Counted from the first letter of the stretch, positions 8,601 to 16,980 are shown. The stretch: DNA of 61,006 bases from an uncultured Candidatus Saccharibacteria bacterium (GCA_937989565.1 CALKRM010000010.1:1-61006), one strand, 5' to 3'. A program made the numbers and translations. Notes: generated by a model not told the origin, from the sequence alone.

Positions 8601-8819
8601 ATTTTACCATGTTGGCAGTCTTCAGAACGCAATATCAAAATTGCTAATACCCAAAGCATTAAGCGACTTGAGTTTTGTGTTAATCATGCCATTAAAGATT
8701 GTACTGAAGAAAATGTCGCTGCTTGGAATGAAAAACATCCAGAAGACGCGTTTAATGGTAAAAGCCACTTGGATATTTCCCGTCAATCAGTCGAATCGGT
8801 CAGACAGGTTGGCTATTAG
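8601..8819 (+). pseudogene. 3' remnant of an unidentified gene
   Basis: An open frame without any start codon that reads like real protein (SIKRLEFCVNHAIKDCTEEN, then AAWNEKHPEDAFNG) and ends at TAG 8819. Its 5' part has been lost where it abuts the divergent helicase gene. The best ATG-started frame here (from 8584) is in a different phase and is low-complexity. I do not recognise the parent family. It could alternatively be an intact small gene with a non-standard start. Confidence 0.4.
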
Positions 8820-8874
8820 ATTTCACATCTTTGCCATCTCGCGCACCTCATAAAAAAATGGTAAAATATTATCT

Positions 8875-9363
8875 ATGAATAAGGCGACGTATGACGAGCT
8901 GGCGCTGGAGCGAATTGCTAAGGAAAAATTTGGTTTTCCAATTGATGTTCAATCAATAATTTTGTGGCACGCTGATGTTAGTCGCACGGCTAAGGCGTCG
9001 GTGTTTTTGACGAATAAAAAGCAGTTGATGATGTATTTGGAGGCGACTTCGCCGTTGATTTTATCTGACGTTAAAAAGATAATCTCACGAATGGGTATGC
9101 GGGCAGAATTATTTCTTCCGCCAAAAGGTCAGCCGCGATATTTTGAAGACATTGGCAAGCGCAAATTCCGCGAAGTTTTCCCTGGAAGGAAACACGTTAC
9201 GGATGAAGATTTGCATTTTTATAAAACTTTGGCGCCGTATAATCCCGCCTTGGTTTTGATTTCTGAAGTGAAAAATGGCGAGATATATCAATTCGATTCT
9301 GACGCGTACGGAAATTGGCGAGTCGGCGCGAGGTTTAGCTACAGAAGGATTCGGACAAGCTAA
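8875..9363 (+). CDS. Unknown protein, operon partner of a P-type ATPase
   Basis: A 162-residue soluble protein with no signal peptide or membrane segment and no family I recognise; the middle (FLTNKKQLMMYLEATSP) looks like an alpha/beta fold. TAAAAT lies seven bases before the ATG, so it is probably leaderless and first in its operon. The next gene, the P-type ATPase, starts within the stop codon (TAATG), implying coupled translation. Because that ATPase lacks part of the usual N-terminal cytoplasmic region, this protein might serve as a separate regulatory or N-terminal module, but that is speculation. Confidence 0.7.
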   Translation: MNKATYDELALERIAKEKFGFPIDVQSIILWHADVSRTAKASVFLTNKKQLMMYLEATSPLILSDVKKIISRMGMRAELFLPPKGQPRYFEDIGKRKFREVFPGRKHVTDEDLHFYKTLAPYNPALVLISEVKNGEIYQFDSDAYGNWRVGARFSYRRIRTS

Positions 9364-11675
9364 TGCGCGACTATTTGGACATTATTAAGCGGAATCTGCT
9401 TTCACCTATTGTCGTGGTGATTTTTCTGCTGGCTGGCGCGCTGGTTTATGTTCGCGAATATCGTGACGCGTGGTTTATTTCGGTGGTGATTGTCGTGAAT
9501 TCGACGATTGGCATTATTCAGGAGCTAAGGGCTAAGCGAGTTTTGCGTCAATTGGAGTTGATGAGCGCGCCGAAAGCTCGATTGTTAAAAGATGGAAATG
9601 TTGTCGAGGTCGGTTATGACGAACTTAAAATTGGCGATGAGATTATTATTCAGGCTGGCGATGAATTGCCGGCGGACGCGAAAGTTATTGAGTCAAAAGG
9701 CTTGGAGCTGAATGAAAGTATGCTGACTGGCGAGTCCGCATCGATTGAGAAGAAGGACGGCGATGTCGTGCTGGCGGCGACGACGGTTCTGGCTGGCGAA
9801 GGTACAGCGCGAGTAATTGCGATTGGCGACGACACGAAAGCTGGCGCGATTAGCCAAGTCCTGAAGCGTTACAAACCAGAACTCACGCCTCTGCAATTGG
9901 CGATTTGGCGCGCAATTTACTTCTTGACTTACGGCGCAATTGTTCTGTCGCTACTTATTGCTATTGTCTATTATTTCTCTGGCGATAACGTCGTCGTCAT
10001 CTTAAAAACCATCACTTCGGCGGCGGTTACGGTCGTGCCTGAAGGTCTGTTGTTGGCGAGTTCGCTGCTTTTAGCGTTCGGCTCACTGCGATTAGCTCAG
10101 GCGAAAGTCTTGCCACAAAAATTGTCAGCGATTGAAGCGATGGCGCTTTTGAATTTGCTGGCCGTAGATAAAACAGGCACCTTGACTAGTGATGAAGTTA
10201 CGCTGGAGCAGGTCGAGGCTTTCGGTGATGAAAATGACTATTCAGACTCTGACGTTGCCAGTTTTGCGGCGTTAATTGCTCATGAAACCAGCGGCGGAAA
10301 TATCACTGGTCGTGCAATCTTGGCGGAAGCTACGTCGCCAAAAAATACGAAAGTTTTGGAAGTGATGGCGTTTTCGTCGGCGCGTAAAATGGCTGGCGTG
10401 AGTGCGAATATTGATGGCGAAATTCGGACGTTAATGATGGGCGCGCCAGAGTTTGTGTCGAAGTTGGCGCCAGTAGACAAGGAAACTCAGAAGAAGTTGA
10501 ATGATTGGGCTGACAATGGCTTGCGCGTGTTGATGTTGGCTGAATTTTCGGATGATAAAACCAAATTGAAAGACTTGAAAAATGGTTCTGGAACGGCAAT
10601 TGGTGCGGTTATTCTGCGCAACTCCCTGCGTCATGGCGTTGTTGAAACGGTGGATTTTTTGCAGCGCCAAGGCGTAACTATTCGCGTGATTTCTGGCGAT
10701 AATCCGCGCACGGTTCAATACATCGCCAAAGAAGCTGGAATTAAACATCCAGAAAAGGCGATTTTAGGTGAAGATTTGGCGGCGCTTAGCGAAGATGAAT
10801 TTAATAAAGCGGCCGACACTTACACGATTTTTGCCAGAGTTCTGCCAGACCAAAAAGAGCGATTGATTAATCGATTCCAGCAATCGGGAAAATTCACTGG
10901 TATGGTAGGCGACGGCGTGAATGACGCTCTGGCTCTGAAAAAGGCGGACCTCGGCGTGGCGATGTACGCTGGTGCGCCGGCTTCTCGTCGAGTTTCCGAC
11001 ATTATATTGCTCAACAATTCGTTCACTTCCCTTCCGATGGGAATGAAATTGGGCAATCAAATCATGCAAGCAATCGAAGTCATCGCTGTTCTGTTTTTCC
11101 ATAAAATTATTTACGGCGTGACACTTCTTCTTGCGACGATTCTCATCAATATGAATTATCCATATTCGCCGCGCCACATTACGTTTATGAATATTTTTCT
11201 GGTGACTATGCCGACTCTTATGTGGACGCTGTTTCCGCCGGTGCCGAAGCATCGAATAAATCCGAAGAGATTCTGGCACGATACTTTACTAGCTGTTACA
11301 CCGATTGCTTTAATTACTGGCATGACTGTCGCGTTCACCTATTGGATTACCTCTGTTATGTTCCCTGGTCACGCCGCTGAAGTCGCAACGATGACCGTAC
11401 TTACTGCGACTTTGTTCGGAGTATACCTGGTGTTCTTGGTGGGAATTATGCTGGATGTAACCATCGATAAATCCGCCAAGCGTGCTCGCTTGCTTTATCT
11501 TCTGTCGGTGATTATCGTGGCAGCTGGAAGCTTTGGCTTTGGTTTCCTGCGCGATTTCTTCGACTTTACCGTGCCGAATTTGTTCATAATGTGGCCAGCT
11601 GCTGGCGCAATTGTCATAGCAATGTTAGCCCAGTTATTCATTGCTCGCCGGGCTGGTCGGCGAATTGTTCGATAG
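9363..11675 (+). CDS. P-type ATPase, cation-transporting (CtpE-like)
   Basis: A 770-residue membrane cation pump. Hallmarks: actuator-domain TGES in LNESMLTGESAS, the membrane motif VVPEGLLLASSLLLAF (PEGL, as in P2-type calcium pumps), the phosphorylated aspartate in AVDKTGTLT near residue 268, and the hinge motif MVGDGVNDALALKKADLG. About ten hydrophobic segments are visible, four of them after residue 590. The layout, including the short N-terminus beginning with a membrane-proximal helix, resembles actinobacterial CtpE calcium transporters. The ion is inferred from the PEGL class only. The start overlaps the stop of the preceding gene. Confidence 0.88.
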   Translation: MRDYLDIIKRNLLSPIVVVIFLLAGALVYVREYRDAWFISVVIVVNSTIGIIQELRAKRVLRQLELMSAPKARLLKDGNVVEVGYDELKIGDEIIIQAGDELPADAKVIESKGLELNESMLTGESASIEKKDGDVVLAATTVLAGEGTARVIAIGDDTKAGAISQVLKRYKPELTPLQLAIWRAIYFLTYGAIVLSLLIAIVYYFSGDNVVVILKTITSAAVTVVPEGLLLASSLLLAFGSLRLAQAKVLPQKLSAIEAMALLNLLAVDKTGTLTSDEVTLEQVEAFGDENDYSDSDVASFAALIAHETSGGNITGRAILAEATSPKNTKVLEVMAFSSARKMAGVSANIDGEIRTLMMGAPEFVSKLAPVDKETQKKLNDWADNGLRVLMLAEFSDDKTKLKDLKNGSGTAIGAVILRNSLRHGVVETVDFLQRQGVTIRVISGDNPRTVQYIAKEAGIKHPEKAILGEDLAALSEDEFNKAADTYTIFARVLPDQKERLINRFQQSGKFTGMVGDGVNDALALKKADLGVAMYAGAPASRRVSDIILLNNSFTSLPMGMKLGNQIMQAIEVIAVLFFHKIIYGVTLLLATILINMNYPYSPRHITFMNIFLVTMPTLMWTLFPPVPKHRINPKRFWHDTLLAVTPIALITGMTVAFTYWITSVMFPGHAAEVATMTVLTATLFGVYLVFLVGIMLDVTIDKSAKRARLLYLLSVIIVAAGSFGFGFLRDFFDFTVPNLFIMWPAAGAIVIAMLAQLFIARRAGRRIVR

Positions 11676-11683
11676 GAACTTGT

Positions 11684-12061
11684 CTATCTATTCAGTAATT
11701 TGCCAAAAACGAAATATCCTATAGTCCAGAAAACGCAACCGCATAGCAAAAATATTCCGAATACTTTCAAATAGTCTGCGAACGAGTTTAACTCGTACCA
11801 GCCACTTATTAATAAACAAGGAAAAATTGTAAATATCATGACGATAAAATGTACAGCGGATTGTTTAAGTAATGACCATTTTTCAATGTCGTATATTACA
11901 GATGCAGCCGCAACTATGGATACGATGACGCCAGTTAAGAATGTTCCCTTAGTTTGTGACGGGTCAATTTTTTGATATGTCATTATGAGCGTTAATGCCG
12001 ACATTATAACAAAAGGAATAATTCCTCTAAACGTAGCTTGTTTTAATATTCTAGTCTTCAT
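11684..12061 (-). CDS. DUF3021-like four-helix membrane protein
   Basis: A 125-residue integral membrane protein with four hydrophobic segments (about 14-28, 40-58, 67-90 and 97-117) and the stretch KWSLLKQSAVHFIVM followed by FPCLLISGWYE, typical of DUF3021 proteins of unknown function. In Firmicutes such genes often sit beside LytTR regulators; none is present here. It is convergent with the P-type ATPase and lies ten bases after the start of the following methyltransferase gene, in the same direction. Confidence 0.7.
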   Translation of the reverse strand: MKTRILKQATFRGIIPFVIMSALTLIMTYQKIDPSQTKGTFLTGVIVSIVAAASVIYDIEKWSLLKQSAVHFIVMIFTIFPCLLISGWYELNSFADYLKVFGIFLLCGCVFWTIGYFVFGKLLNR

Positions 12062-12070
12062 GGCTATAGA

Positions 12071-13384
12071 TTACGCTTTCTTGTCCAAAACCACAAGGTG
12101 CTCAATGTGCGGCGTCCTCGGGAAGAAATTGTAGCCTTGATGATGCACGATTTCGTATTTTTCCTGAAGTAGGCTGACGTCTCGCGCTTGCGTGACTGGA
12201 TTACAGCTCAGATAAATAATTCGAGGTGGCGCTGTTTCCAGTAGTCTATTGGTGACATCCGCGTGAAGTCCAGCGCGCGGCGGATCAACGATAACAATTT
12301 GCTCGTCCGTTATATATTCCAGAGATTTTTCACTCGGCGCCAAAATCGCCTTGGCATTCGGTCGATTCAATTTGGTGATATTCCTCTGCATTTCCGCGAC
12401 GGCATGTTCGTTAATTTCCACCAGCGTCACGTCATCTCCGCCAATTGTCAAACCAATTGTCCCGACTCCAGAGTAAAGGTCGAGTGTCAGCAATTTTTCA
12501 TTGCAATTAATCCACGCTTTCATATCGCTCAGGGCTTTTTCGTAAACGGGAATGTTAACTTGGAAAAATCCTTCGCAGGCGTAGTTAAAGGCGACGCCTA
12601 AAATCGTGTCACTCAGTGTTGTGTCCCCGAATTTTTCTAAGCGTTTTGTGATTCGGCTGGCTGGGCTTTTGGGGTCGGAATAGATTATTTCGCCACCTTT
12701 GGCTGATAATAATTTGGCTTCATCGTCGGAAATCAGATTTTCTATTCGATCTTTTATGTACAATTGCCAGACGGCGTTTCCATGTTGATCTGAGCGAATC
12801 AGGAGCGTTTTTAATTGGCGCGCGACAATCGGTTTTTCTCGTAAGAGGTCGCGGATTTCAATTGCCAATTTATTTATGCTCGGGTGTGCCAAGCTGGTTC
12901 CATTGACGACAACTTTTCCCTTGCCGCCACGCTTGAAAAATGCCAAGTCCAAAGTTTCTTTTTCGTCGTCGTCCGTTTTGTCGCCGAACCAACTGAACTC
13001 GACTTTATTGCGATAATTAAATTCTACGCCGTCAGAAAATACCTCGATTTTTTCAGGCAATGTGATGTTATGAAGTAAAAAAGCCTCTTCGATTAGCGAC
13101 GCTTTGTACGATTGCTCGCTGGACATCGGCATTATTTGCCAAGGACTGGTGCTTAAATAACTATTTTCATCTTTCGGCGTAATTCGTTCTGGACTTTTCT
13201 CGATAATTTCCGTCATTATTCCTTCGACGAAGTGCGATTTTTTCTTTGTCACGCGAATCGTTACAAGTTCTTTCGGCAACCCTCCCCAAACGAACGCTTT
13301 GCGACCGTCGTCAAGTGTTCCGATGGCTTGCCCGCCGCCAACGATTTTTTCCAATCTTAAAGTCTCAAAAATTTGTTTTCTCAT
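12071..13384 (-). CDS. RNA m5U methyltransferase (RumA/TrmA family)
   Basis: A 437-residue SAM-dependent 5-methyluridine methyltransferase of 23S rRNA or tRNA. It has an N-terminal TRAM domain (about 1-60), the SAM-binding motif TLDLYSGVGTIGL, the VDPPRAGLHADV motif and the catalytic cysteine in YLSCNPVTQARDV. The iron-sulfur cysteines expected near residues 65-85 (the CGGC motif) are absent: the matching position reads LSTSPWQIMPMS. Target base cannot be assigned. Start supported by a TATAAT eight bases upstream of ATG 13384. Confidence 0.9.
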   Translation of the reverse strand: MRKQIFETLRLEKIVGGGQAIGTLDDGRKAFVWGGLPKELVTIRVTKKKSHFVEGIMTEIIEKSPERITPKDENSYLSTSPWQIMPMSSEQSYKASLIEEAFLLHNITLPEKIEVFSDGVEFNYRNKVEFSWFGDKTDDDEKETLDLAFFKRGGKGKVVVNGTSLAHPSINKLAIEIRDLLREKPIVARQLKTLLIRSDQHGNAVWQLYIKDRIENLISDDEAKLLSAKGGEIIYSDPKSPASRITKRLEKFGDTTLSDTILGVAFNYACEGFFQVNIPVYEKALSDMKAWINCNEKLLTLDLYSGVGTIGLTIGGDDVTLVEINEHAVAEMQRNITKLNRPNAKAILAPSEKSLEYITDEQIVIVDPPRAGLHADVTNRLLETAPPRIIYLSCNPVTQARDVSLLQEKYEIVHHQGYNFFPRTPHIEHLVVLDKKA

Positions 13385-13457
13385 TAGATTATATTATATC
13401 AGGATGTGTGGATTTTTTCTGGCTGGCGTGCTATAATCGTCATTGTCCTGGCAATAG

Positions 13458-13532
13458 TGGGACGTCGCCAAGTGGTAAGGCACTGGGTTTTGGTCCCAGC
13501 ATTCGCAGGTTCGAATCCTGCCGTCCCAGCCA
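13458..13532 (+). tRNA. tRNA-Gln (UUG), CCA encoded
   Basis: Full cloverleaf: acceptor TGGGACG with CGTCCCA, anticodon stem CTGGG/CCCAG around the loop TTTTGGT (anticodon TTG), T arm GCAGGTTCGAATCCTGC, discriminator G and an encoded CCA. It is the insertion target of the downstream island: its 3' portion is repeated near 16.3 kb. Confidence 0.97.
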
Positions 13533-13575
13533 AATTTGACAGACATAAATTATCGCTCTTTTGGGCGATTTTTTA
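13507..13575 (+). repeat. Left direct repeat (attL-like): tRNA-Gln 3' end plus terminator
   Basis: The last 26 bases of tRNA-Gln, the following spacer and the terminator hairpin reappear at 16277-16346 with only a few differences. Duplicated tRNA 3' ends are the classical signature of site-specific integration, so this is taken as the left attachment site. Confidence 0.7.
13552..13575 (+). terminator. Terminator of tRNA-Gln
   Basis: ATCGC and GGCGAT pair around TCTTTT and are followed by a run of T. The same hairpin recurs at 16322-16345 in the duplicated copy. Confidence 0.75.
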
Positions 13576-13578
13576 TTT

Positions 13579-13884
13579 TTAGGCAATCAAGCCATTTTTA
13601 TCTAGTAAATTCATAAAATCGTCAATAAACGAATTAGTTCTCTCGACAATTTCTTTTTCTCCGAATTTTTTATAAACATTGCTTATATTCTTGAGCTCAA
13701 GATTTTCTGTTCCGCCTATGCGCTGTCCTCTACTATTGTCAAAACCCTGGTAATATTTAATTTTATCTTCGAATCTATAGTCGGATGCGCGAATATTGAC
13801 TCGTTTTTCTAAAAGAGATTTATTACCAAGGAGGTCAATTTGTCGATCGTTAGATAACCCTTTTTCATTTTCCTGTCGCTTCAT
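13579..13884 (-). CDS. Unknown small charged protein of the tRNA-Gln island
   Basis: A 101-residue hydrophilic protein, rich in Lys, Glu, Asp and Asn, with no family I recognise. The frame is open to an ATG at 13950 inside the neighbouring gene, but ATG 13884 is preferred because a TATAAA box and an intergenic leader lie directly before it and the extra residues overlap the upstream gene. It is the first gene inside the island, next to the attL-like repeat. Confidence 0.5.
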   Translation of the reverse strand: MKRQENEKGLSNDRQIDLLGNKSLLEKRVNIRASDYRFEDKIKYYQGFDNSRGQRIGGTENLELKNISNVYKKFGEKEIVERTNSFIDDFMNLLDKNGLIA

Positions 13885-13906
13885 ATCGCGACGGGGACTC
13901 TTCAAT

Positions 13907-14572
13907 TTATAGGATAAAATCCCTGTAACTTGCCAAAGTCGCCTGTGCAATAGTATGACTAGTTTGATGTAGGTGTTGCTTCACAAAGTAATACCCAAGT
14001 TTATACCCCGCCCAGCGCGGTAAAACATCATCGCCGGTGAAAAATATTTTGGTATAATCGTAAACCTTGTCTTCAAAATTGCCTTGTAGTGCGGCAATTA
14101 TCTTATCAATTTCAGCTTGAGAAGTTTTCTGCATTTCTCTCAAGAAAAATTGTTGGTTTCGCCGTCCGAGTTTAATCATCGCTTCCTCTTCTAGTGCGAC
14201 TGCCAAACCCTCCAAAATCATCCCATCAAACATAGTTTCGGCATATTCAGGCAATTTTTCCCAACGCAGCGAATGCGACATTTCGTGGCAAATCGTTTCG
14301 AAAATAAAATCCTCGCTAACCCCGTGCTGGCTTTTATCAACAGAAATCATAATCAAGCGCGAATGAAGCGTTTTGCCAGCGATTCCGTCCTCGGCGATAG
14401 TTGGCAGCATAAACGAAGGTGTAGTGACAATTACATCAACTTCGTAATCAAACTGCGCGAACTCGCTCGAAACAAAAGTCTCGGCTTGTTGCGCTGTATT
14501 TTTGAATATGGCAATTTCGGCATCGGTGAAAGTTTGGTTGGCGTTAGCGATGTGTAGGTGGAGTTTACTCAT
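13907..14572 (-). CDS. Putative zinc-dependent protease (DUF2268-like)
   Basis: A 221-residue protein with a zincin motif HEMSH in ETICHEMSHSLRW, followed about 25 residues later by GLAVALEEE, a plausible third-ligand glutamate. The overall pattern fits the DUF2268 predicted zinc protease family. No signal peptide, so cytoplasmic. ATG 14572 is chosen over the upstream ATG 14605 because a TATAAT box lies six bases before it. It belongs to the tRNA-Gln island; its role there is unknown. Confidence 0.65.
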   Translation of the reverse strand: MSKLHLHIANANQTFTDAEIAIFKNTAQQAETFVSSEFAQFDYEVDVIVTTPSFMLPTIAEDGIAGKTLHSRLIMISVDKSQHGVSEDFIFETICHEMSHSLRWEKLPEYAETMFDGMILEGLAVALEEEAMIKLGRRNQQFFLREMQKTSQAEIDKIIAALQGNFEDKVYDYTKIFFTGDDVLPRWAGYKLGYYFVKQHLHQTSHTIAQATLASYRDFIL

Positions 14573-14673
14573 GATTTTATTATATTGCAATAACATAAGT
14601 ATCACTATAGGGGTAATGCTATTTATTAAGTGTAATATTTAAATGGAAATCACTAAAATCTCAGCAGCGACCT

Positions 14674-14749
14674 TCGGCTGGTTGCTCGCACCCCGACCCG
14701 CCGAACTGCTACGCGCAAAAACCGCTGTTTGGATGGCGAGTTAGAGAAA
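14674..14749 (+). repeat. 76-bp inverted repeat, left copy
   Basis: Matches the reverse complement of 16150-16225 at 73 of 76 positions, from TCGGCTGGTTGCTCGCACC to GGCGAGTTAGAGAAA. It sits just beyond the 3' end of the minus-strand gene 14771-15286, so the two copies exactly bracket the nuclease/partner pair. Much GC-richer than the flanks, with internal pairing potential. Confidence 0.85.
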
Positions 14750-14770
14750 TACACCTTTAACTGCTTTTAC

Positions 14771-15286
14771 TCAAACGAATCTTCGTTGCTCCTCGGGCTT
14801 CAGTTTACCAGGAATAGCTTCACCAGTTAAAGCAGTCTTAACCCGTTCTATCTCATTGTCGTTAATTTCTATAAGATTTACTATATAATCACGCCGTCCT
14901 TTGTACAAGATTGAATTGTGTAAATATATTAGACCAGTATACGTAACCTCAATTCGCTCTTGACTTGGCAGTATCTTCAATAATGCAAGCGGTTTCTTCA
15001 TATAAACTAGTTCATATTTTGACTGTAAGTCGGTCGCAGCTTTTCTGAGATCCTGGGTAATTGATTTAATTATATCTATCTCGTGTTCAGTTGGCTCTGC
15101 AGAAAAGAAGTTAGTAAGCCTATTAGAATAGAAATCAACTTGACTCAGCACGACCTGTATTTGTTCTCGTGTCTTTTGAGTTGGTACTATGACCAAAACC
15201 TTAAACAGCTCTGACACAATCAAAAGGAGTACTCCTCCAATAAGCGTTGCACATGCGGTTAAGATTATATTCTCTATATCGCTCAC
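14771..15286 (-). CDS. Membrane-anchored unknown protein, divergent partner of the Mrr-like nuclease
   Basis: A 171-residue protein with one N-terminal membrane helix (about residues 7-33) and a cytoplasmic helical domain ending in a charged tail. Start is GTG 15286, nine bases after a TAGAAT box, so leaderless with GTG. It is transcribed divergently from the membrane-bound Mrr-like gene and both lie between the 76-bp inverted repeats, which suggests they form one unit, for example effector and modulator. No recognised domain. Confidence 0.65.
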   Translation of the reverse strand: MSDIENIILTACATLIGGVLLLIVSELFKVLVIVPTQKTREQIQVVLSQVDFYSNRLTNFFSAEPTEHEIDIIKSITQDLRKAATDLQSKYELVYMKKPLALLKILPSQERIEVTYTGLIYLHNSILYKGRRDYIVNLIEINDNEIERVKTALTGEAIPGKLKPEEQRRFV

Positions 15287-15338
15287 AGTACTTTTATTCT
15301 ACCCTACAACAACTAAAAATGGTATAATCTGACACAAT

Positions 15339-16130
15339 ATGATATTTTTTTTCAAAGATAAATATTTAGTTTCGGCTAAAAAATGCCCCTACATTAGCAA
15401 GGAGCAGATCAAACAGCATAATAGTGTTGTAAATGAAGTCGAACAACTAGCAAAGGAAGAAAACAAGCTCCGTTCGGAGGCAGAAAAGACGAGCAATATG
15501 GTCTCTATTGCTGTGGGGCTAAGTTTGGTTGGAATGTTCTATTACCACTTGTTGACTCATTCTTGGCAAGATAAAATTTTCTCTGGCTTGATTGAGCTTT
15601 CAATTCCGGCATCTATGATTTTTACGTATGCCTATGTCATAGTTAACGCAATACTTGACTCCAGTATCAATAGAAGACATGACCTCAGAGAACTAGAGCA
15701 GACTATCAAAGAAAAGAAAGCTTACCTTGATGGTGAATTAAGCAAATTCAAAGAACTGGAGAAAAAATACGCCAAATATTGGCTTAATCTGAGCGGCTAT
15801 CAGTTTGAAAAAGAAGTGGCAAAGCTGTATGAAGCTCACGGATATGACGTGCAAGTTACAAAAGGCAGTGGCGACGGTGGAATCGATATATTTCTAGAAA
15901 AAGCAGGTCGTCGATATGGCGTTCAATGTAAGAATCACCATAAGGCAATCGGACCTGCTGCCATTCGCGATTTGTACGGGGCTATGTCGCATGAGGGGCT
16001 TGATGCTGGTATTTTTATAGCATCATCAGGTTATACGAAAGGCGCAAAGGAATTTGCCCGCAACAAAGCAATTACACTTCTCGACATAAATAATGTGCTG
16101 CGTATGCATGCAGCTACCCTTACGGAATAG
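15339..16130 (+). CDS. Membrane-anchored Mrr-type restriction endonuclease
   Basis: A 263-residue protein with two membrane helices (about 62-79 and 88-108), a coiled coil (about 118-150) and a C-terminal Mrr_cat PD-(D/E)XK domain. The catalytic core is visible: KGSGDGGIDIF (the Asp) and YGVQCKNH (the QxK). The fold is known from type IV restriction enzymes that cut modified or foreign DNA; tethering to the membrane suggests action on incoming DNA, which is inference. TATAAT lies ten bases before the ATG. It pairs with a divergent membrane protein inside inverted repeats in the tRNA-Gln island. Confidence 0.88.
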   Translation: MIFFFKDKYLVSAKKCPYISKEQIKQHNSVVNEVEQLAKEENKLRSEAEKTSNMVSIAVGLSLVGMFYYHLLTHSWQDKIFSGLIELSIPASMIFTYAYVIVNAILDSSINRRHDLRELEQTIKEKKAYLDGELSKFKELEKKYAKYWLNLSGYQFEKEVAKLYEAHGYDVQVTKGSGDGGIDIFLEKAGRRYGVQCKNHHKAIGPAAIRDLYGAMSHEGLDAGIFIASSGYTKGAKEFARNKAITLLDINNVLRMHAATLTE

Positions 16131-16149
16131 ATAATAAACGAGCATATCT

Positions 16150-16225
16150 TTTCTCTAACTCGCCACCCAAACAGCGGTTTTTGCGCGTAGCAGCTCGGCG
16201 GGTCGGGGTGCGAGCAACCGGCCGA
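16150..16225 (-). repeat. 76-bp inverted repeat, right copy
   Basis: Reverse complement of 14674-14749 with three mismatches. It begins 19 bases after the stop of the Mrr-like gene. Because both genes run outwards, both transcripts would end in the same sequence, so the element could also act as a shared 3' structure. Confidence 0.85.
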
Positions 16226-16276
16226 GCAGGGCTTTGTCCTAATTTATCTTTCAATGCTGTGCCATAGTCTGGAAAT

Positions 16277-16346
16277 AGGTTCGGATCCTGCCGTCCCAGC
16301 CAAATTTTAACAGACACAAATTATCGCTCTTTTGGGCGATTTTTGT
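16277..16346 (+). repeat. Right direct repeat (attR-like): duplicated tRNA-Gln 3' end and terminator
   Basis: The first 26 bases repeat the tRNA-Gln 3' end including CCA (16277-16302) with one substitution, followed by the same spacer and hairpin with a few differences. The segment upstream of it is unrelated to the tRNA, so this is not a second tRNA but a truncated copy marking the right edge of an island of about 2.8 kb. Confidence 0.7.
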
Positions 16347-16389
16347 TTTTATATTAAATTTCAGAAACGGAATAAAATACTATTAAAAA

Positions 16390-16419
16390 TAAAAAAGCTC
16401 CCACTCGCCAGTGAGAGCT
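16390..16419 (-). terminator. Terminator after the GreA-like gene
   Basis: AGCTCTCACT pairs with AGTGGGAGCT around GGCG and is followed by TTTTTT on the minus strand. Confidence 0.8.
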
Positions 16420-16444
16420 AAACTGTCGTGGTGGACAATTTGGA

Positions 16445-16903
16445 TTAGCTAATTTTAACGACTTGTAGCTGTCTGGTCATCAAGCCATTTTTCCAGGAAA
16501 CAGTTTCGGATTTTTTGTGATTCAGTAGACTTTTTCCCAGTGGACTATCCACGGAAATTCGCCCGTCCAGAGGGTTTGCTTCCAGGCTATGAACCAGCGT
16601 ATAGCGGAAAATTTTTCCCTGTTGATCCACTAAATCCACGACTGAGCCGATAGCAATTTTCAATCGATCACGTTTCCTTGGCAGCGGTTTGGCGTGGCGC
16701 AAAATGTCCTTCTTCATAAAGATTTTTGATTGAATGTTTTCTAGTTGCGTAATTACATCGTTGCGGCGTAATTTGTCATCACGCGATTTGGCGCGTCCAA
16801 TTTCCTTCAATTCCAACGTGAGTGCCTTCTCTGAAATCTCTAGCCCAGAAATTTCCTTTTGCAGTTCCTTAAATCCTTTTTTGCTTAAAAATGTTGTACT
16901 CAT
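16445..16903 (-). CDS. greA: Transcript cleavage factor GreA/GreB family
   Basis: A 152-residue Gre-family factor that binds the RNA polymerase secondary channel and stimulates transcript cleavage in arrested complexes. The N-terminal coiled coil (about 1-75, FKELQKEISGLEISEKALT) and the C-terminal FKBP-like domain with SVVDLVDQQGKIFRYTLVHS and ISVDSPLGKSLLNHKKSE are visible. The tip of the hairpin, where acidic residues act, reads GRAKSRDDKLRRND, consistent with function. A Shine-Dalgarno AGGGGAAGT precedes the ATG. It lies just outside the island. Confidence 0.88.
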   Translation of the reverse strand: MSTTFLSKKGFKELQKEISGLEISEKALTLELKEIGRAKSRDDKLRRNDVITQLENIQSKIFMKKDILRHAKPLPRKRDRLKIAIGSVVDLVDQQGKIFRYTLVHSLEANPLDGRISVDSPLGKSLLNHKKSETVSWKNGLMTRQLQVVKIS

Positions 16904-16980
16904 ACTTCCCCTTTCGGATCGACAATTTTGCCAATCAACAATCCTATTACAACATCTAATTCTGAAAAATAGCTGAAAAT

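Noticed and set aside
8584..8853. 89-codon plus frame from within the helicase start
   Set aside because: Low-quality composition; a different phase over the same bases reads as real protein.
13507..16302. A second tRNA-Gln gene near 16.3 kb
   Set aside because: Only the last 26 bases of the tRNA are present; the 5' and anticodon parts are missing.
16120..16317. 65-codon minus frame across the right inverted repeat and attR-like copy
   Set aside because: It consists of repeat and tRNA remnant sequence and has no initiation signal.
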